The translations under genes and the position numbers were made by a program. A DNA stretch of 64,000 nucleotides from Tipula vernalis (Eukaryota > Arthropoda > Insecta > Diptera > Tipulidae), in NCBI GenBank assembly GCA_958295665.1, contig OY282558.1, positions 117,604,838 to 117,668,837 on the forward strand, written 5' to 3'. Of this stretch, positions 20,406-33,385 are shown in pieces. The notes under the pieces were generated by a model. That model saw nothing but the letters and a program-made list of their open reading frames with translations. It did no database searches and was not told where the DNA came from. Position 1 is the first letter of the stretch. Each line of letters starts with the position of its first letter.

Positions 20406-23046
20406 TTGGCCACCAACGGAACCATTCATCGCCGTTGCTCAAATTCACGTATCCCCAGACGAATTAAAGTCTCACCAGATCAACTTGGTATAAAAACACA
20501 AATTTACCTACGATGTGTTAAAATTAAAATTAGCAGCATCCATAGACGAATCTACTCTTTTAATAGACTCTGGTGCTTCAGTGTTAATAATCGAAAAAAG
20601 AATGATTAAAGACATAAAATCGATAGCCGGAGGGAGAGGTCTCTATTAAAGGGAATTGGCGAAGAAGCCACAACCGCCACATCTTAAAATTCCTCACAAA
20701 GTCCAAGTAGTTGAGGACGATTTTAAAATCGAACAAGATGGAAGTCTCGGGAGAGATTTCATGAGTGATAATAAAGTTGATATTCTTTATAGTACTTCAG
20801 AACTGAGTATTTTAGGGAATAAAATACAAATTCTTAAATAACCCAGCCAAGATACGACTTTCTCCTTGAGAAGAAATCATAGAACAAATATCAACTCCCA
20901 CAAATAACCAATACCTATGCAACTCGGAAGAAGTAATGCAAGGTGCATCCAACCTAACATGCTGAAAGCTCAGATCAGACCATTGAGGCCTTTGTACCCA
21001 AACCTACCTCTCTGAATCAATATGACGTTTTACAATCCAAATCTTGCTCTGAAACAGGGAAACATAAGCATCTCGAGACTAGAGATGATCTTATAGTAGA
21101 AAAAATTATTCCAACTTTAGATAAACATCTAAATGTTGAAGAATCCACCTCACTCCTTGAATTAATCAAGTAATACTCAGACATTTTCTTTGTCTAGGGC
21201 GACAAACTTTCAAGCGTTCCTGGTGTCAAACACCAAGTACATCTTTACGATAACACACCCTCAATTAATACCAGGCAGTACAGAATTCCACAAGTACTGA
21301 AGAAAGAGATTGATACCCAGATGCAAAAGATGTTGAATGATAATATTGTCACCCACAGCACCAGTCCATTCAAAAGTCCTTTACTAGTGGTGCCGAAGAA
21401 GCCAGACAAAAATGACAAATTAGACATGGTTATTTACACACTGGGATGGAAGAAACTTGAGAGATCATAACAATAAACTTTCAGGAGTAACAATCTCAAA
21501 ATCCAACGGAAAAGTGTCAATTTCTAAGTAAAGAAATTCAGTAATTAGGGCACGTCATAACTCCTGAAGGTATAAAACCTAGTCCAAAGACGGTAGAAGC
21601 AATAGTACATTTTCCAGTTCCACGGAACATGCGAGAGACCAAGAGCTTCCTAGGCCTCGCAAGTTACTATAGGAAGTTTGTACCGGCTTTCTCCACAATT
21701 GCAGAACCTCTGCACTAGTTAACCAGGAAACGAAATAAGTTTGAATGGTCCCAGAAGTGCCAAACTGCGTTCGAGCATCTTAAAAGTAAACTCATCATCA
21801 CTCCAATACCCCAATACCCAGATTTTGATAAAGTGTTTATCCTTACGACAGATGGCAGTGAATATGGCGTTGGAACCATACTAAGCTAAATGCATAATAG
21901 TAATGATTTACCGGTGGCATGCGCTAGCCGTTCACTCAAGCCCGCGGAAAAGAACTACTCAACAATTGAGAAGGAAATGCTCGCCACAAAGTGGGCAGTA
22001 GATGTGTTTAGACCGTACCTATTCGGGCGCAAGTTTACCATCAGAACAGATCATAAACCACTAATTAGTGATCGAAGAATGCATCCAAAAGGATTTTAAA
22101 TTGGCGTGTACAACTCCATGACTACAATGTAGTTCATGTCTCGAGTAAGACAAACACGGGAGCGGATGCGCTCAGCAGAGTACGCGAAGAAGAAGTACGA
22201 GTTATTACCCGAGCAAAAGCGAAACAGCAAATAGCCGTACAGGACGGAGAGAAAGATAAAGAATCCAATGAAACTCTACAAGAATTCCATAAAGTATCAG
22301 ATATTGATCATCCATCGCTATGCATAAACCAACAGAAGAAACCAATTCAAATTGTCACAGATCCTAATACGAAATTACAAATTCTCCAAAAAAAGCATGA
22401 TCTTCCGTTAGGAGGTCATGCGGGAGTTTTTCGAACATATAAAAAGATTCGGATGAACTATTATTGGCCAAGAAATGTAAACAAAATAAAGCAAGCAGAC
22501 GAATGAAAGTCTCTCTAGTGCTAACTGAAACCTCAGAATTCCCTTTCCAACGGGTAGCGTTGGACATTATAGGTCACTTATCCACAACTGAAGCACAGAA
22601 CAAATATATATTGACGTTCCAAGATGATTTAAGTAAATCCTCTGGTGCTATACTTCTTCCTGATGAAACGGCTAACACACTAGCAAGGGCACTGTGCGAA
22701 CAGTATATCACGAAATTTGGAGCACCCGAAAAATCCTAACTGAAAGGAACCTCAACCTGTATACAATTATGATGACTATGTTAGCGAACTACAAGCCCAT
22801 TTGCGATAAATTGAATATCCTCAAAAAGAAAGAAAAGGCCAAAGAGAGTTATGTCAAAGATACGGCAACCTTCTATGTAAATAATGGAGATTTAGTGTGG
22901 GTTAGAAATGAAATGAGAAGGACCAAGCAAGATCCTATCTAGTTAGCACCATATCCTTTGGTAAAGGTAGTGTCCTCTACTAATACACTAATAGAGGTTA
23001 GAGGGAAAAGCAGAAACATCCATAACAATCGGCTGAATAAGAATTA
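20406..23046 (+). pseudogene. Decayed Ty3/gypsy pol, same lineage as the intact element at 57.5 kb
   Basis: Protease (LLIDSGASVLIIEKRMIKD near 20560; GRDFMSDNKVDILYSTSEL near 20750), the N-terminal RT (VPKKPDKND), then a deletion that removes the RT core with the YLDD box. It resumes at LGHVITPEGIKPSPKT (about 21547), RNase H (LTTDGSEYGVGTILS and FTIRTDHKPLI), the integrase zinc region (GGHAGVFRTYKKIRMNYYWP) and the integrase first Asp segment (LDIIGHLSTTEAQNKYILTF). A further deletion removes the second Asp and the Glu. The end NNRLNKN matches NNRLIKN of the intact element. Many stops and frameshifts; it cannot be active. Confidence 0.88.
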
Positions 23047-24420
23047 AATTTTTATTCTCAAATTAGTAAATTAGATGTAGTCTCGCCCTAAAGAATGGCA
23101 AATTTATCTTTCTGTTACAGAGATTACCAGACAAAATTGATGTTATATTCGAAACTTTCTTTCTAATAAACCCATAATTTCAACCTACATATCTCATAGT
23201 AATGCCTTATTATCACTTTTTCCCTCACCAAGCAAATTTCCAGATGCACTAACCAATTGACCAAGATTTCAATTCACCAAGCATAAATCAATGAACACAT
23301 AAATATTTCTCGATTAAACTATTGTCACATGGACAGCATATGAACATCAAAGACAACTTAGACACCGATTCAATCACTAATTATACTAAATCGAGCCATG
23401 CCGATTCACGACAACATATTAATATGGAGTTCAACAAGCAAAACAAGGCCATTTATTTGCGATTCTAGAAAGATGTCAAATACTACTCACCCTAACAGTA
23501 GATTGAACAAATCAAGCTCATTATACGTACAAGAAATTATAATAAACTGGTCAATGTCGACCTTGTTATTCGAAGGAATATCACAAAACCAAATCAATTT
23601 TGCATATGATGGTTCGTATGTTTCAAACATCATCCGATGGTTCAGTCTAAATATTTGCACGGCTAGTGTAAATGGATACTGATAAAAATGTTATCATCAT
23701 TTAGCTACCAAAGAAACAAGGAGAATTACTCGTCAAACGAAACCAAAATTTGAATATGCTGATAAGAGGGACCATCATTATAATTCCGTATTCAGCCAAT
23801 CAACAGAACCATGTAGTATCATTGGAGAAAATTATGCTCAATCCAGATGTTCCAGAATTCCAGATTGTGGTAAGATCAGTCAAAAGCTAAATGTTGTAAA
23901 AGTGTGTAGCAGTCCACCCAATGCACCACTACAACCCATCCGGCGCCAACACGAGCTCGCCGCACATTGGATGCCACCAGTACCATCACATTGGGCACTA
24001 TGTCACATGTCATAGAACAACCAACCGCTGACCGGCTTGTCCAAAACTAAACGAAACGAACACGAAAGCCACACAACACAAAACAAAATAAAAATTAAAT
24101 AAATCAGTCTGCTCTTCACTTTAATCGCGGTGACATGTCGCCCACCTCGCGCGTAAATAAATAAACAAATGTTTATAAAATTAATTTAAAATAAAATAAA
24201 TTAAATAAATTAAACCATACATAAAATTTATCAAACTAAAACCAATTAAATTGTGCACAATGATTTATTGTTTTCAAAAAGTTATCTGTAATCCAAAAGC
24301 ATTAAGGAACAAGGTATATCTCTGTCGTAAGCAATAAAACCATGATAAGAGCAACAGAAGCCGCAGCAGATTATAAAATAAGAACAACATGTAATTTTTA
24401 GTATCCTAGTAGGGGAGGTA
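23047..24420 (+). other. 3' region of the decayed gypsy, no recognisable env
   Basis: It lies between the pol end and the purine tract. A 94-codon frame at 23398-23682 could be part of an old third ORF, but I see no env signature (no RxKR site, no fusion peptide or TM pattern). The end AGGGGAGGTA (24411-24420) is a good polypurine tract. Confidence 0.45.
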
Positions 24421-24847
24421 TGTTGTGAAACACTCCTCATTAATTTATAATAAGCCAATTTCAGCGGTCATACAACTTTCAAGGTTAATTTATAATTAGT
24501 AAGTCGCACTTACATAATATTGAATTACAAACAATAAGCGCATAATTATAAATATTTATCAAGGCCATTTAAAGTTGTAAAATCGCAAAGTATACATATT
24601 CATCAACAAAACATTTTTCCGTAATTTTCCGCGACTCTGCAAAAATTGTATTTCAGCGTTAATGACAATTCCTGGATGCAGTTGTACATAGCGGAAATAT
24701 GCACATAAACAAGTATTACAAACAACAAATAAATTAGTGTAAAATCCTATTAATTCTAGTGGCGCGTGCCCATACAGCTAATATTTTCAATTATGTTTAT
24801 TTACAAAACTGTCTCTACTCAAGTTTCAGTAAATAAACATAAAAACA
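24421..24847 (+). mobile_element. Probable 3' LTR of the decayed gypsy
   Basis: It begins TGTTGTGAAACACTCC directly after a purine tract, as 3' LTRs do. The end is less certain; CATAAAAACA at 24847 gives a TG...CA structure of about 427 bp. No matching 5' LTR was found near 19.4-20.4 kb. Confidence 0.55.
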
Positions 24848-25367
24848 TTACTTCTTTCTTAACCTTTATGTGATTGACAAATTTTACATCATATCCTAAG
24901 TGGCTAAGGTACATTTGTATCTTCATAGGGGAGATGCACTATTTTCGTGATTTTTGCGTTTACATAATATGACTTCGATTAGATAGCAACTTAAACACTT
25001 GCGTTTTGAAAAAGGGAATTCATTTACATAAAATAACGATAATTAGAGCGGTAGTTATTTGTTTTTTTATATTGTTATCCTTTTTGCATTTGTGCAATAC
25101 TTTATTCCAATCATATATAATCGATAATTTGGCCAGAGCGAATATTGTTTCGTGAATATCAAAAGTGGCAAGTATCAAAAGTGGCAAGTAAATATGTACG
25201 CATTATCGAAAGCTGAACTCATTCGCACCGTAAGCTTGATAATCTTTGTAATCGACCAGTTTCCAAACGAGCATTTGGCATTATTTGTTTTGTTTTTTTT
25301 TCGGCATTTTTCCAGTCTGAGTTATGATCAACTACAATTATTCGATTAAGTAAGCACCGGCGATGAA
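24848..25367. other. Region upstream of the piggyBac relic
   Basis: Non-coding. A tandem phrase 'atcaaaagtggcaagta' is repeated near 25155-25190. It may include the 5' end of the piggyBac element, but a CCC/TTAA terminus is not evident. Confidence 0.35.
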
Positions 25368-25829
25368 ATGAATCTAGAAGATAAAGGCTCAGACGATGAA
25401 TGGGTCGCCCCATGCCTACATGATGAACAAGTTTCGGATGAATACGAGCCAAATGAAGATAATGAAACTAACGAACACATTTTTGGTGGAAGCGTATTTT
25501 CCATTTACGGTTTTATTGCTAAATATCGTACGATATGGACGCAAATCCCACCGGCTGCTACTCAGATACAAAAACAGAATATTTACCGTCATAAACTTGA
25601 ACCAGTCGCTTCAAAAAAATTCTTGTCTGTTGCAGATATATTCAAATGTATATTTTCGAAGGTGATGGTGGACAATATTCTACGGAAATCGAATCGGAAA
25701 GCTCTCAGAACATTTAAAACCTGCTAAAAGTTGGAAGTGTTTGACCTCAAAGGAGTTCTACGCCTATATTGGAATTCTTATTACAATTGGTGTAAATCAT
25801 TCTAATTCGGAGAACCACAGTGTTTGCTG

Positions 25830-27005
25830 AAGTGTGGATTCTTTTACCGATCTCCACAAACTTTCGAATCCTAAATTTCGAAAACATAAAATACCGAAAA
25901 GAAAACGAATTAAAATCCCGACTCCACAAAATTTCGACTGCACAAAATCCCAACTAAACAAAATCCTGACTCCAGACAATCTCAAGCTAATCGAATTGCT
26001 TATAAAAGCGATTTTTTGAGAATATATTGTATATTATAATATATTTATAATGATATTTATCTGACCATCGAAGTCATGTTCATTTAATACAAAAATTTCC
26101 CCTTCTACAGCTCTTAAATCTTCTGGTATGTTAATGTTACTCAAAGTCGATGGTTCCGTGACTCTAAAAGCTGCTCTTACACACCAAGTTTTTTTCTCTC
26201 TGAGATTCTGTAATAGGTAAGTACGAGCGACATTCTTCCAAAATATTGAATGAGATTTCTACAACAATTTTGGATTGTTTGTCCGAAAATTGGGCTGCCT
26301 CTTAACGAAATCAGTTGCCTTATAACAGTGTAATTTAAAAGCCAGCGGAGCATGATTATGATCTGCAGGTATGTATTTTGGTTATTTTATGAAAATCATT
26401 TTCGTTAGTTTTTAGCTTACTCTTGATTTACAGCCAAACATTTTCATATTCTCACAAATCCACCTGTACGTATCTCCCCGTTTTTTCTCTAAATGGTAAT
26501 AAAAGCCATCAATGGCCTGCTTAATTTCACCTTTATTGGATTTTGTAACGGATCGATAAGACTAACCGACTGACCTACTCGGAATAAATGAAATAAATAC
26601 ATATATAATTATATTTTAACACTCATACTATTTATTTAATAAACTTACAATACAATTGATAAATAGGTTTCGTAATTCTATATTCCTATATTAATTTATT
26701 GATCTATTTTTATTACTAAACTAATGGTAAAACTTATATTATCAACGGACTGGAACAATTGATCCAATTTTTGTATCTTTTATCTTTTAAGTATTTATTA
26801 AAGGTAAAATGATTCAAAAAATCAGTAAAGTAAAATAGAAATATACATAAATGTAACAACATAGGTACAGTAATGTAATAATGAAAATCTCGAGAAAATC
26901 CCGACTTTTAAAAATAAAATGTCGCGCAAGATTTCGGGATCTTGTGGAGGGGGATTTTCAGTCGGGATTTTGTGGAGTAAGATTTTATTACTCCGGATTT
27001 CCTGA
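25830..27005. mobile_element. Nested element with inverted ends rich in 'cgggattttgtgga'
   Basis: It interrupts the piggyBac reading. The left part repeats 'atcccgactccacaaaat' in several variants (25910-25980), and the right part has the inverse 'tcgggattttgtgga' (26962-26976) and related copies, so the ends are inverted relative to one another. The interior contains a FLYWCH-like fragment on the minus strand. Exact termini are not resolved. Confidence 0.55.
26020..26545 (-). pseudogene. FLYWCH zinc-finger-like fragment, possibly with an intron
   Basis: Minus strand from about 26543 reads IDGFYYHLEKKRGDTYRWIC, then ENMKMFGCKSR; further on, about 26360, DHNHAPLAFKLHCYKATDF. Together these follow the FLYWCH pattern F/Y-L-Y-W-C-C-H-x-H. 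Between them lies GTAAGC...ACCTGCAG, which looks like a 60-70 bp intron, although the phase is off by one. Further segments (AAQFSDKQSKIVVEISFNIL) are in shifted frames. FLYWCH is found in Mutator-like transposases and in host proteins such as mod(mdg4) isoforms, so the origin is open. Confidence 0.5.
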
Positions 27006-28107
27006 ATCGCGTTTAATTACCATACTCTTCTTATTCATTATATAAAGCCATCATGTCAAACGACCGATTTCGTGGCATAGGCCAATTTATTTGGTTTGAC
27101 AATGATGTCACTCGTTCTCAACGCTTGGAGGCAGATAAAGTAGCTGCTATCAGTCATATCTAGCTGCTGTTAAATGCTAATTTGTCATCACATTTCCCGG
27201 TATTGGATTGTGTAACCGTGGATGTACAACTATTTCCCTATCGAGACATAACAGGGTTTATACAATATATACCATCCAAGCCGTCCAAATATTGTTTAAA
27301 AATATTTTGTGTTTGTGACGCAAAGAACTCATATCCATCACCGGTGAATTGTACACGGGAAAGGACCTGGTGGACTATAAAAGGGTCAAGGATAGCGGAT
27401 AATTTCTTTTCCACACTATCCTTAACGCGTTTGTTGTTATCGAGGCAGTTGACAATGGTAGGCACTCTAAACCAAAACAAAACCTTCATCCCAAGGGAAT
27501 CGAAGAAATGTGCAAGTATGGAAAAATATTCGTCCCAGTTTGGGTTCAGCGACGATGGGAAAGTGAGTATTTACTCATATGTTACAAAAAGTAATCGCAT
27601 TGTTACATTTTCGTCGCTGATGGACACTACAACTAATACGGATGGTCCAAAAAATAAAACGAGAAATGATTTTGTATTACAATGCCACCGAAGGAGGAGT
27701 CGATAGTATGGATAAGATAGTGACGCATTATCCGGCAGAATGTAAGGTGCTCCGGTGAGCGCAGGCTATATTTTACAATATACTGGGTGTCGCCACTCTC
27801 GCTGCATTTATACTCTACAGTCAAAAGTCGACGCATCTTTTTGCAGGATCTAGTCAAACAATTGGTCATGAACAATTGGTATTGAAGACCTTGCGAAAAT
27901 CAAAAATTCAATCCAAAATTGTAGCTATTTTCTACTAAATCGGGAATAGAGTGTATGTTAGGACATTCTGTAATCATTTTTACTCAACCATCTGTATCTG
28001 CGACTAAAACTGGAAGTTTGCATTCAGGAAGCTGCTCGATTTGCAAACGGCCAATTTGTAACAAACAAGCAGAAACAATTACAAAATGTAATCAGTGTTC
28101 ACTCTAA

Positions 28108-28372
28108 ATTGGAAATAATAAATTTGTGACTGAACATAAGTTTTTTGTTCTATTTTTATTTGTTTCATCTTTCTTTTTCTTGGCTTCATAGGTACAAACG
28201 TACCTTTGTCATGCGTTTTAGGGGTATTATTTCATTTGGCGGAATAAGTAAATAATTTTGTTCCACACTTTGGTTGAAAATAATTAAAATCGACTTAAAA
28301 AAGTTCAATAGAGGCTTAATAAAACCATGAAGCATAGAGCCCAAAGCGAAAATAAAAAAACATTAGATTGCT
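28108..28372. other. Short spacer between piggyBac relic and LINE
   Basis: Non-coding. GGTACAAACGTACCTTTGTCAT (here broken as GGTACAAACGTACC + TTTGTCAT, near 28190) resembles the sequence right of the LINE (GGTACAATTGTACC + TTGTCAT, near 33395), so the LINE may have entered one copy of a repeat. Confidence 0.4.
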
Positions 28373-28385
28373 AACAAAAAAGGTA
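28373..28385 (+). repeat. Left target-site duplication of the LINE
   Basis: AACAAAAAAGGTA, identical to 33386-33398. Confidence 0.85.
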
Positions 28386-28499
28386 TAAGGATGATGATGC
28401 TCCTAAAGCGTCATGCACCAGCGATAGTGGGACTCTCGATGTGGTCTATCGGATGGGGAGCTCCGTTCGGGGATTGAGAAATTAGTTCCCAACTCCGAC

Positions 28500-29678
28500 A
28501 TGGACACCTCAAGAGATGAGAACTCGGCCCCCTTAAGTGGGGGTACCGCCTCTGTGAAAGCAGGGGGGAGCAAAGTCGTCGGGGAGGACCCGAAAGGAAC
28601 TGTCAGCATCACTGACAAACCTTCCGCGGCTCCTTGCGTGAAAATGTGTGGGGCCGCAAAGAAGCGGTACAGGAGGCTTCTTGCTGAGGGCAAACCGCCC
28701 GGAAGCGAGACAAGGCTTCTGGTGATGCGGCCACAAAGGGAGTCTTGTGCTCCCGCAGAGGCCCCACCGTCAAAGAGGATCCGCTCGGATAAGGGTACTC
28801 CACCGGCACAAAAAAGGCCAGGGGAGAAGAATCTGTCCCGACGGTCTCGGGTTCTGCGGTCCGATCTGGACTTACCTTCTGTCCATGAGGGCATCCTAGA
28901 TAAGGTGCTAGAGCAAGAGGCCAAGGAGCTTAAACCAAAGTTCCTTGACAGTCAGCTTCGGCCTGGTTGGCTAATACTAACCTGTGCTGACCGGGCCACT
29001 GTTCAGTGGCTCAGGGAGGCCATAGGTAGTATCAAGCCATGGGAGGGTGCGCAGCTGATCGTCGCCGAGGCGGAAAACCTGCCTCGAGCCAGGATTGTGT
29101 TCGGCACCTTCCCAAATAGTGCTGAATTGCCCACAGAAAAGCTTTTTGGGTTCATAAAAAGCCAAAATGAGAGCATGCAGGCGATCAACTGGAGAGTGAT
29201 CAGGAGAGAGGCGAAAGGCTCTTCGGCCTTTTTCACGTTCTCTATGGACCACTCTTCAGTTTAGAAGCTCAAGCGGGTTGGCTTTAAGGTCAACTATAAG
29301 TTTGGGACTGTACAATTGCATCCCAAGGGTGGTCGGAATGGAGCTAAGCCGGCTTCTGTCGGCGGGACCCAAGTGGTGAAGCCTGTATAAGCTACGGTAG
29401 CTAAGACCACCGGGGTGACTGCCCTCTCCAGGAGACAGGTGAGGAGAAGGCGGGAAAGGGAGAGGAAGGCGTCAGGGGTTCCGCGGGGGAAGGCCTTACA
29501 AGGGCTTCCCCCGTTCAAGCCACTGGTTAGGCCTGGAGGCTCTCAGGCAGCGGGGGCCAGCAGAACGGCGATGGAGGACACTGGTCAGACATCGGCCGGA
29601 CAAAAAAAGCATGCGGGTGGTGGCGGTGCAGAAAAGGAGGCTGAGCAGGGCCTTCAGAAGGGGCCTTCGGTAAATTGA
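28500..29678 (+). pseudogene. LINE ORF1 (DUF4780-type nucleic-acid-binding protein), two in-frame stops
   Basis: The same frame runs 28500-29678, interrupted by TAG at 29262-29264 and TAA at about 29388. The N-terminal half is Pro/Gly/basic and disordered (KKRYRRLL, SKRIRSDKG). The central domain (LRPGWLILTCADRATVQWLR, then PWEGAQLIVAEAENLPRAR) follows the DUF4780 pattern found in ORF1 of insect LINEs, and is thought to act as the RNA-binding partner. The C-terminal part is Arg-rich (RRQVRRRRERERKA). The final TGA overlaps the ORF2 start. Confidence 0.8.
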
Positions 29679-32600
29679 AGGCACACATCGTCTGCCTGCA
29701 GATAAACCTGCATCATGCAAAGGCGTCTTCGAACGTCCTTTGTCGTAGGTTTATCTGCCAAAACATTGGCATGGCTATAATCCAGGAGCCATGGGTGATT
29801 GGTAACCAGATTAGAGGTATACCAAATCAAGTGGGTAAGTATATTTATCATAACGGAACTCAGAATCCAAGAGCGGCTGTGTTGGCCAGTTCGCAAATTA
29901 ATTTTATTCCCATTTCAGAGCTCATCTCCAGGGACTTGGTTGCAGTAATGGTGGAGGTTCTGGGTGAAAGAGGCAAACAGGAGGCTATAATGGCCATCAC
30001 CTACTTTCCTGGAGACTCAGAGTTAATACCTCCACTTTACGTTAGGCGGCCCATAGCTCATTGCAAACGCAATGGGCTGGCCTACCTGATAGGATGCGAT
30101 GCAAGCGCGCACCACACGGTGTGGGGTAGAACCGACATCAAAAACAGGGGTGAGTACCTTTTTGAATTTCTGATCTCAAATAATGTAGACATTGTCAATA
30201 GGGGAAGGAAACCTACTTTTATAAATGCGATTAGGCAAGAGGTCCTAGATTTGACACTTGCTAGTCCGCATTTCAGCGACTTGGTCAAAAGCTGGCATGT
30301 GTCTGAAGAGGCCTCATTATCGGATCACTTGCACATCAGATTCGATTTGGCGGCTGAGACCATGCAGCGGCAGGAAATTAGAATTCCAAAACTGACCGAC
30401 TGGGACTCTTATAGAGTCTCACTCGAATCAGAAATGCCCTCGGTTGTGGGGAACATAGAGTCTCCAGAGGGTTTGGAGATTTGTTCAAAACAGCTGCATA
30501 ATTCTATACACTTGGCTTACGAGAACAGCTGCCCAGTTAAGCGAAGAGAGTCCACAAAGATGATCCCTTGGTGGAACGGGACGCTGGGTAAACTGAGAAA
30601 AAAATCGAGAAGATTATTCAACAAGGCTAAACGCACCGGTGAATGGGGGCGAGTATAAGATGGTTTTGACGGAATATAATCTCGAACTAAGGAGATCCAA
30701 AAGGGCTACCTGGAGGAATTTCTGTGAGGCAATCAATGAATTGCCCTCTGCAGCTCGTCTCCAGAAAGTCCTTTCCAGGGATCCTTTAAATGGTTTAGAA
30801 CTTCTCCAGAAGCAAGATGTGGGGTTCACTGAAAACCGGAAGGAAACATTAGAGGTACTGTTAGAGACCCACTTTCCGGATTCAGTAGTGGTAGGAGCCC
30901 AAGAGGACTCGCATGATCCTTCAAGTGAGGTGGCCTATGCGCCTCACAGTAGGATCTGGAGTCTCTCTGGGAAAATTTTCACACCCAGCAAGATGCGATG
31001 GGCTATTGGGTCTTTCAAACCTTTCAAATCCGCTGGAGGAGATGGTATCTTTCCAGCTTTACTTCAAAAAGGTATTGAGGAAATACTCCCCAGCTTGATC
31101 CAGATGTTTCGGGCAAGTTATGCTTTTAACTATATTCCGAAACTGTGGAGGAAAGTAAATGTGGTCTTTATACCAAAGGGCGGCGTTCGTCCAGACACCC
31201 AGGCCAGGGCATATCGGCCAATTAGCCTTACATCGTTTCTTTTGAAGACGATGGAAAAAATCCTGGACTATCAAATAAGAAGTGAGGTCCTGGGAAAGAA
31301 TCCGCTGCATCGGGACCAGTTTGCGTATCAAACTGGTAAATCCACGGTTATGGCCCTTAGCGGTCTAGTCACGAGGATTGAAAAAGCGGTGACATATAAA
31401 GAAATTGCCCTTTGTGCTTTTGTGGACATTGAGGGGGCGTTTGATAATACCTCCTATGGATCGATAGAGAGGGCAGCAATGGGAAAAAGGGTTCCGCTTT
31501 CTACAATTAGGTGGATCCGTTCCATGCTGGAACATCGTGAGATTACTGCCAAACTAGGTGGCGAGTCAGTAACTATCAAGGCCGTAAAGGGCTGTCCCCA
31601 AGGAGGCGTACTATTTCCTCTTTTGTGGTCATTGGTTATTGACAGATTACTGGTCCTTCTGAGTAGCCATGGGTTTGATGTCCACGGCTATGCGGATGAT
31701 GCGGCTATCATAATCAGAGGCAAGTTTGATGAGGTCATTTCTGATCGCATGCAAAATACACTCAATATAATATGGCAGTGGTGTTACCAGGAATGACTCA
31801 GTCCAATCCAAGCAAAACTGTCATTGTTCCTTTTACGAGGAGGAAAAAGCTTGCGCTTACAGCTCCCTCGTTAAACGGTACTACTGTGCCTTTTTCCAGC
31901 GAGGTTAAATATTGAGGGGTTATCCTAGATCAAAGACTGAACTGGAACCAACATTTGTTGAAAGTTCAAAATAGAGCCATCAAGGCTCTCTGGGCCTGTC
32001 AAAGACTCTATGGGCGTACTTGGGGACTACAACCAAAAATGATTTACTGGTCATTTCTTACAATCATTAGGCCTATGGTCACCTATGCATCGGTTGTATG
32101 GTGGCCTAAAACTGAGCAGAGGACAACGCAAACCTTATTGAATAAGGTTCAGCGTGTAGCCTGCATCGGTGTTACGGGCTCAATGAAGTCATGTCCAACC
32201 GCGGGGGTGGAGACACTTCTAGGACTGACACCGTTACACCTGCATATTAAAAAGGATGCTGCAAGCATGGCCCTGAAAATGCAGGCGGAAGGAAATATCA
32301 AACCAGGCAATATGGTGGGTCATCTGGAAATCCTTAAGCAATTTCAGACAGACCCTACCATAGGAATGCCTTCCGACTGTATACCAGCTAAACTGGACTT
32401 CCACAAACCATTCTGTGTTAGGTTACCTGACCGGGATGTGTGGAGGGCAGGTGGACCATCATTTGAGCTAGGGTCCATGGTATGGTTTACAGATGGATCA
32501 AAAACGGAAGATGGGGCGGGGATAGGAATACACGGGAGTGGCACTACCCTCTGGAAGTTTTTGGGTACCAATGCTACCGTTTTTCAAGCAGAAGTACATG

Positions 32601-33287
32601 CTATAGAACTTTGCGCTAGGATAGGCATAGCAAAAGGCCTAAACGATGCAAAGATTTATATTGTACCAGACAGCCAATCGGCCTTTAAAGCTCTTAGGTA
32701 TTGTACCGTTGAGGCTGGTATGGGATTGTCTGAAGGTTATTAAACATCTGGCAGGCTAAAATAAGGTAACACTTATGTGGGTGCCAGGTCATACTGGAAT
32801 CGAAGGAAACAAGGCAGCTGATGGCCTCGCCCGTGAGGGTTCTGCCTCTCCATTTTTTGGACCAGAACCCTTCTGCGGTGTCACTAAGGGACACCTTAGA
32901 GCAGCGGTAAAACGCTGGGAGGATGTTCAAAAGTTCTCCTACTGGCGCAGAATTCCAGGTTTACCGCAGGCGAAAAAATGTATATCACCTTCGTCTGTCA
33001 GGGTTAAGGAGTGTCTTGAACTTAGGAAACCTGAGTTGAGGCTGCTTACTGGCTTCCTCACAGGTCATGTCCCCTTAAGGTATCACCTTAATAAGATGGG
33101 CCTAAGTACGACAGATGGATGCCGCTTCTGCGGTCTGGAAGCGGAATCAGCGGTGCGTGTTCTGTGCCATTGCCCAGCCATTTTCCAGCAAAGACTGCAA
33201 CATCTAGGAGGCAGAACAATGAGCCCGGATAGTCTTGTACCGGCCAGTAGTATTGTCAGATTCATTAAGAGCCTGAATATTGACTAG
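29675..33287 (+). pseudogene. LINE ORF2: endonuclease, reverse transcriptase, RNase H, Cys-rich tail
   Basis: ORF2 begins at a TTG (29675-29677) overlapping the ORF1 TGA, probably a decayed ATG in an ATGA stop-start. The APE endonuclease is in 29675-30658 (IQEPWV, CDASAHHTVWG, LTLASP, SDH). A frameshift near 30645 leads to RT in 30639-31796 (YRPISLTSFLLKTMEKILD, AFVDIEGAFDN, GCPQGGVLFPLLW, GYADDAAI active site). Another shift near 31790, a TGA near 31909 and a shift near 32725 separate the connector, RNase H (FTDGSKTEDGAG, QAEVHAIELC, PDSQSAF, then VPGHTGIEGNKAADGLAREG) and the tail CRFCGLEAESAVRVLCHC. All modules are present, so this is a full-length copy that decayed in place. Confidence 0.9.
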
Positions 33288-33385
33288 ACGGATAATTAAG
33301 TAGGGTCCAACACAATAGATCTTTTAGGTCGCGGTGCGAGGTGGCTTATCGCCCACATGGCTGTCCAGTAAATAATAATAATAAT

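Larger units (their letters stand above)
25368..28107 (+). pseudogene. piggyBac-type transposase, inactivated and split by a nested element
   Basis: The N-terminal acidic region (MNLEDKGSDDEW) and DNILRKSNRKALRTFK, then FDLKG, stop near 25830 where another element is inserted. Coding resumes at about 27030 with YKAIMSNDRFRGI and ADKVAAISHI, then VTVDVQLFPYRD (27182-27706 frame), IQYIPSKPSKYCLKIFCVCD, ADNFFSTLSL and LTMVGTLNQNK, all matching the DDE_Tnp_1_7 pattern. GGVDSMDKIVTHYPAE and the C-terminal Cys-rich motif CSICKRPICNKQAETITKC (near 28030-28100) complete it. In-frame stops and frameshifts are frequent. VTVD holds the first catalytic Asp region; overall order and spacing are as in piggyBac. 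The nested insertion is listed separately. Confidence 0.88.
28386..33385 (+). mobile_element. Full-length non-LTR retrotransposon (LOA/I-superfamily type), 5.0 kb
   Basis: Bounded by a 13-bp exact target duplication, with two ORFs in the usual order and a (TAA)n tail at about 33369-33385. GC content is well above the surroundings. Both ORFs carry stops or frameshifts, so it is dead, but the modest number of breaks and the exact duplication suggest moderate age. Confidence 0.9.

Noticed and set aside
23398..23682. Possible env gene of the decayed gypsy
   Set aside because: Only a short frame, with no cleavage site, fusion peptide or transmembrane segment visible.
28403..28924. 173-codon minus-strand frame over LINE ORF1
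   Set aside because: Shadow of the GC-rich ORF1; no domain and no context for a gene.
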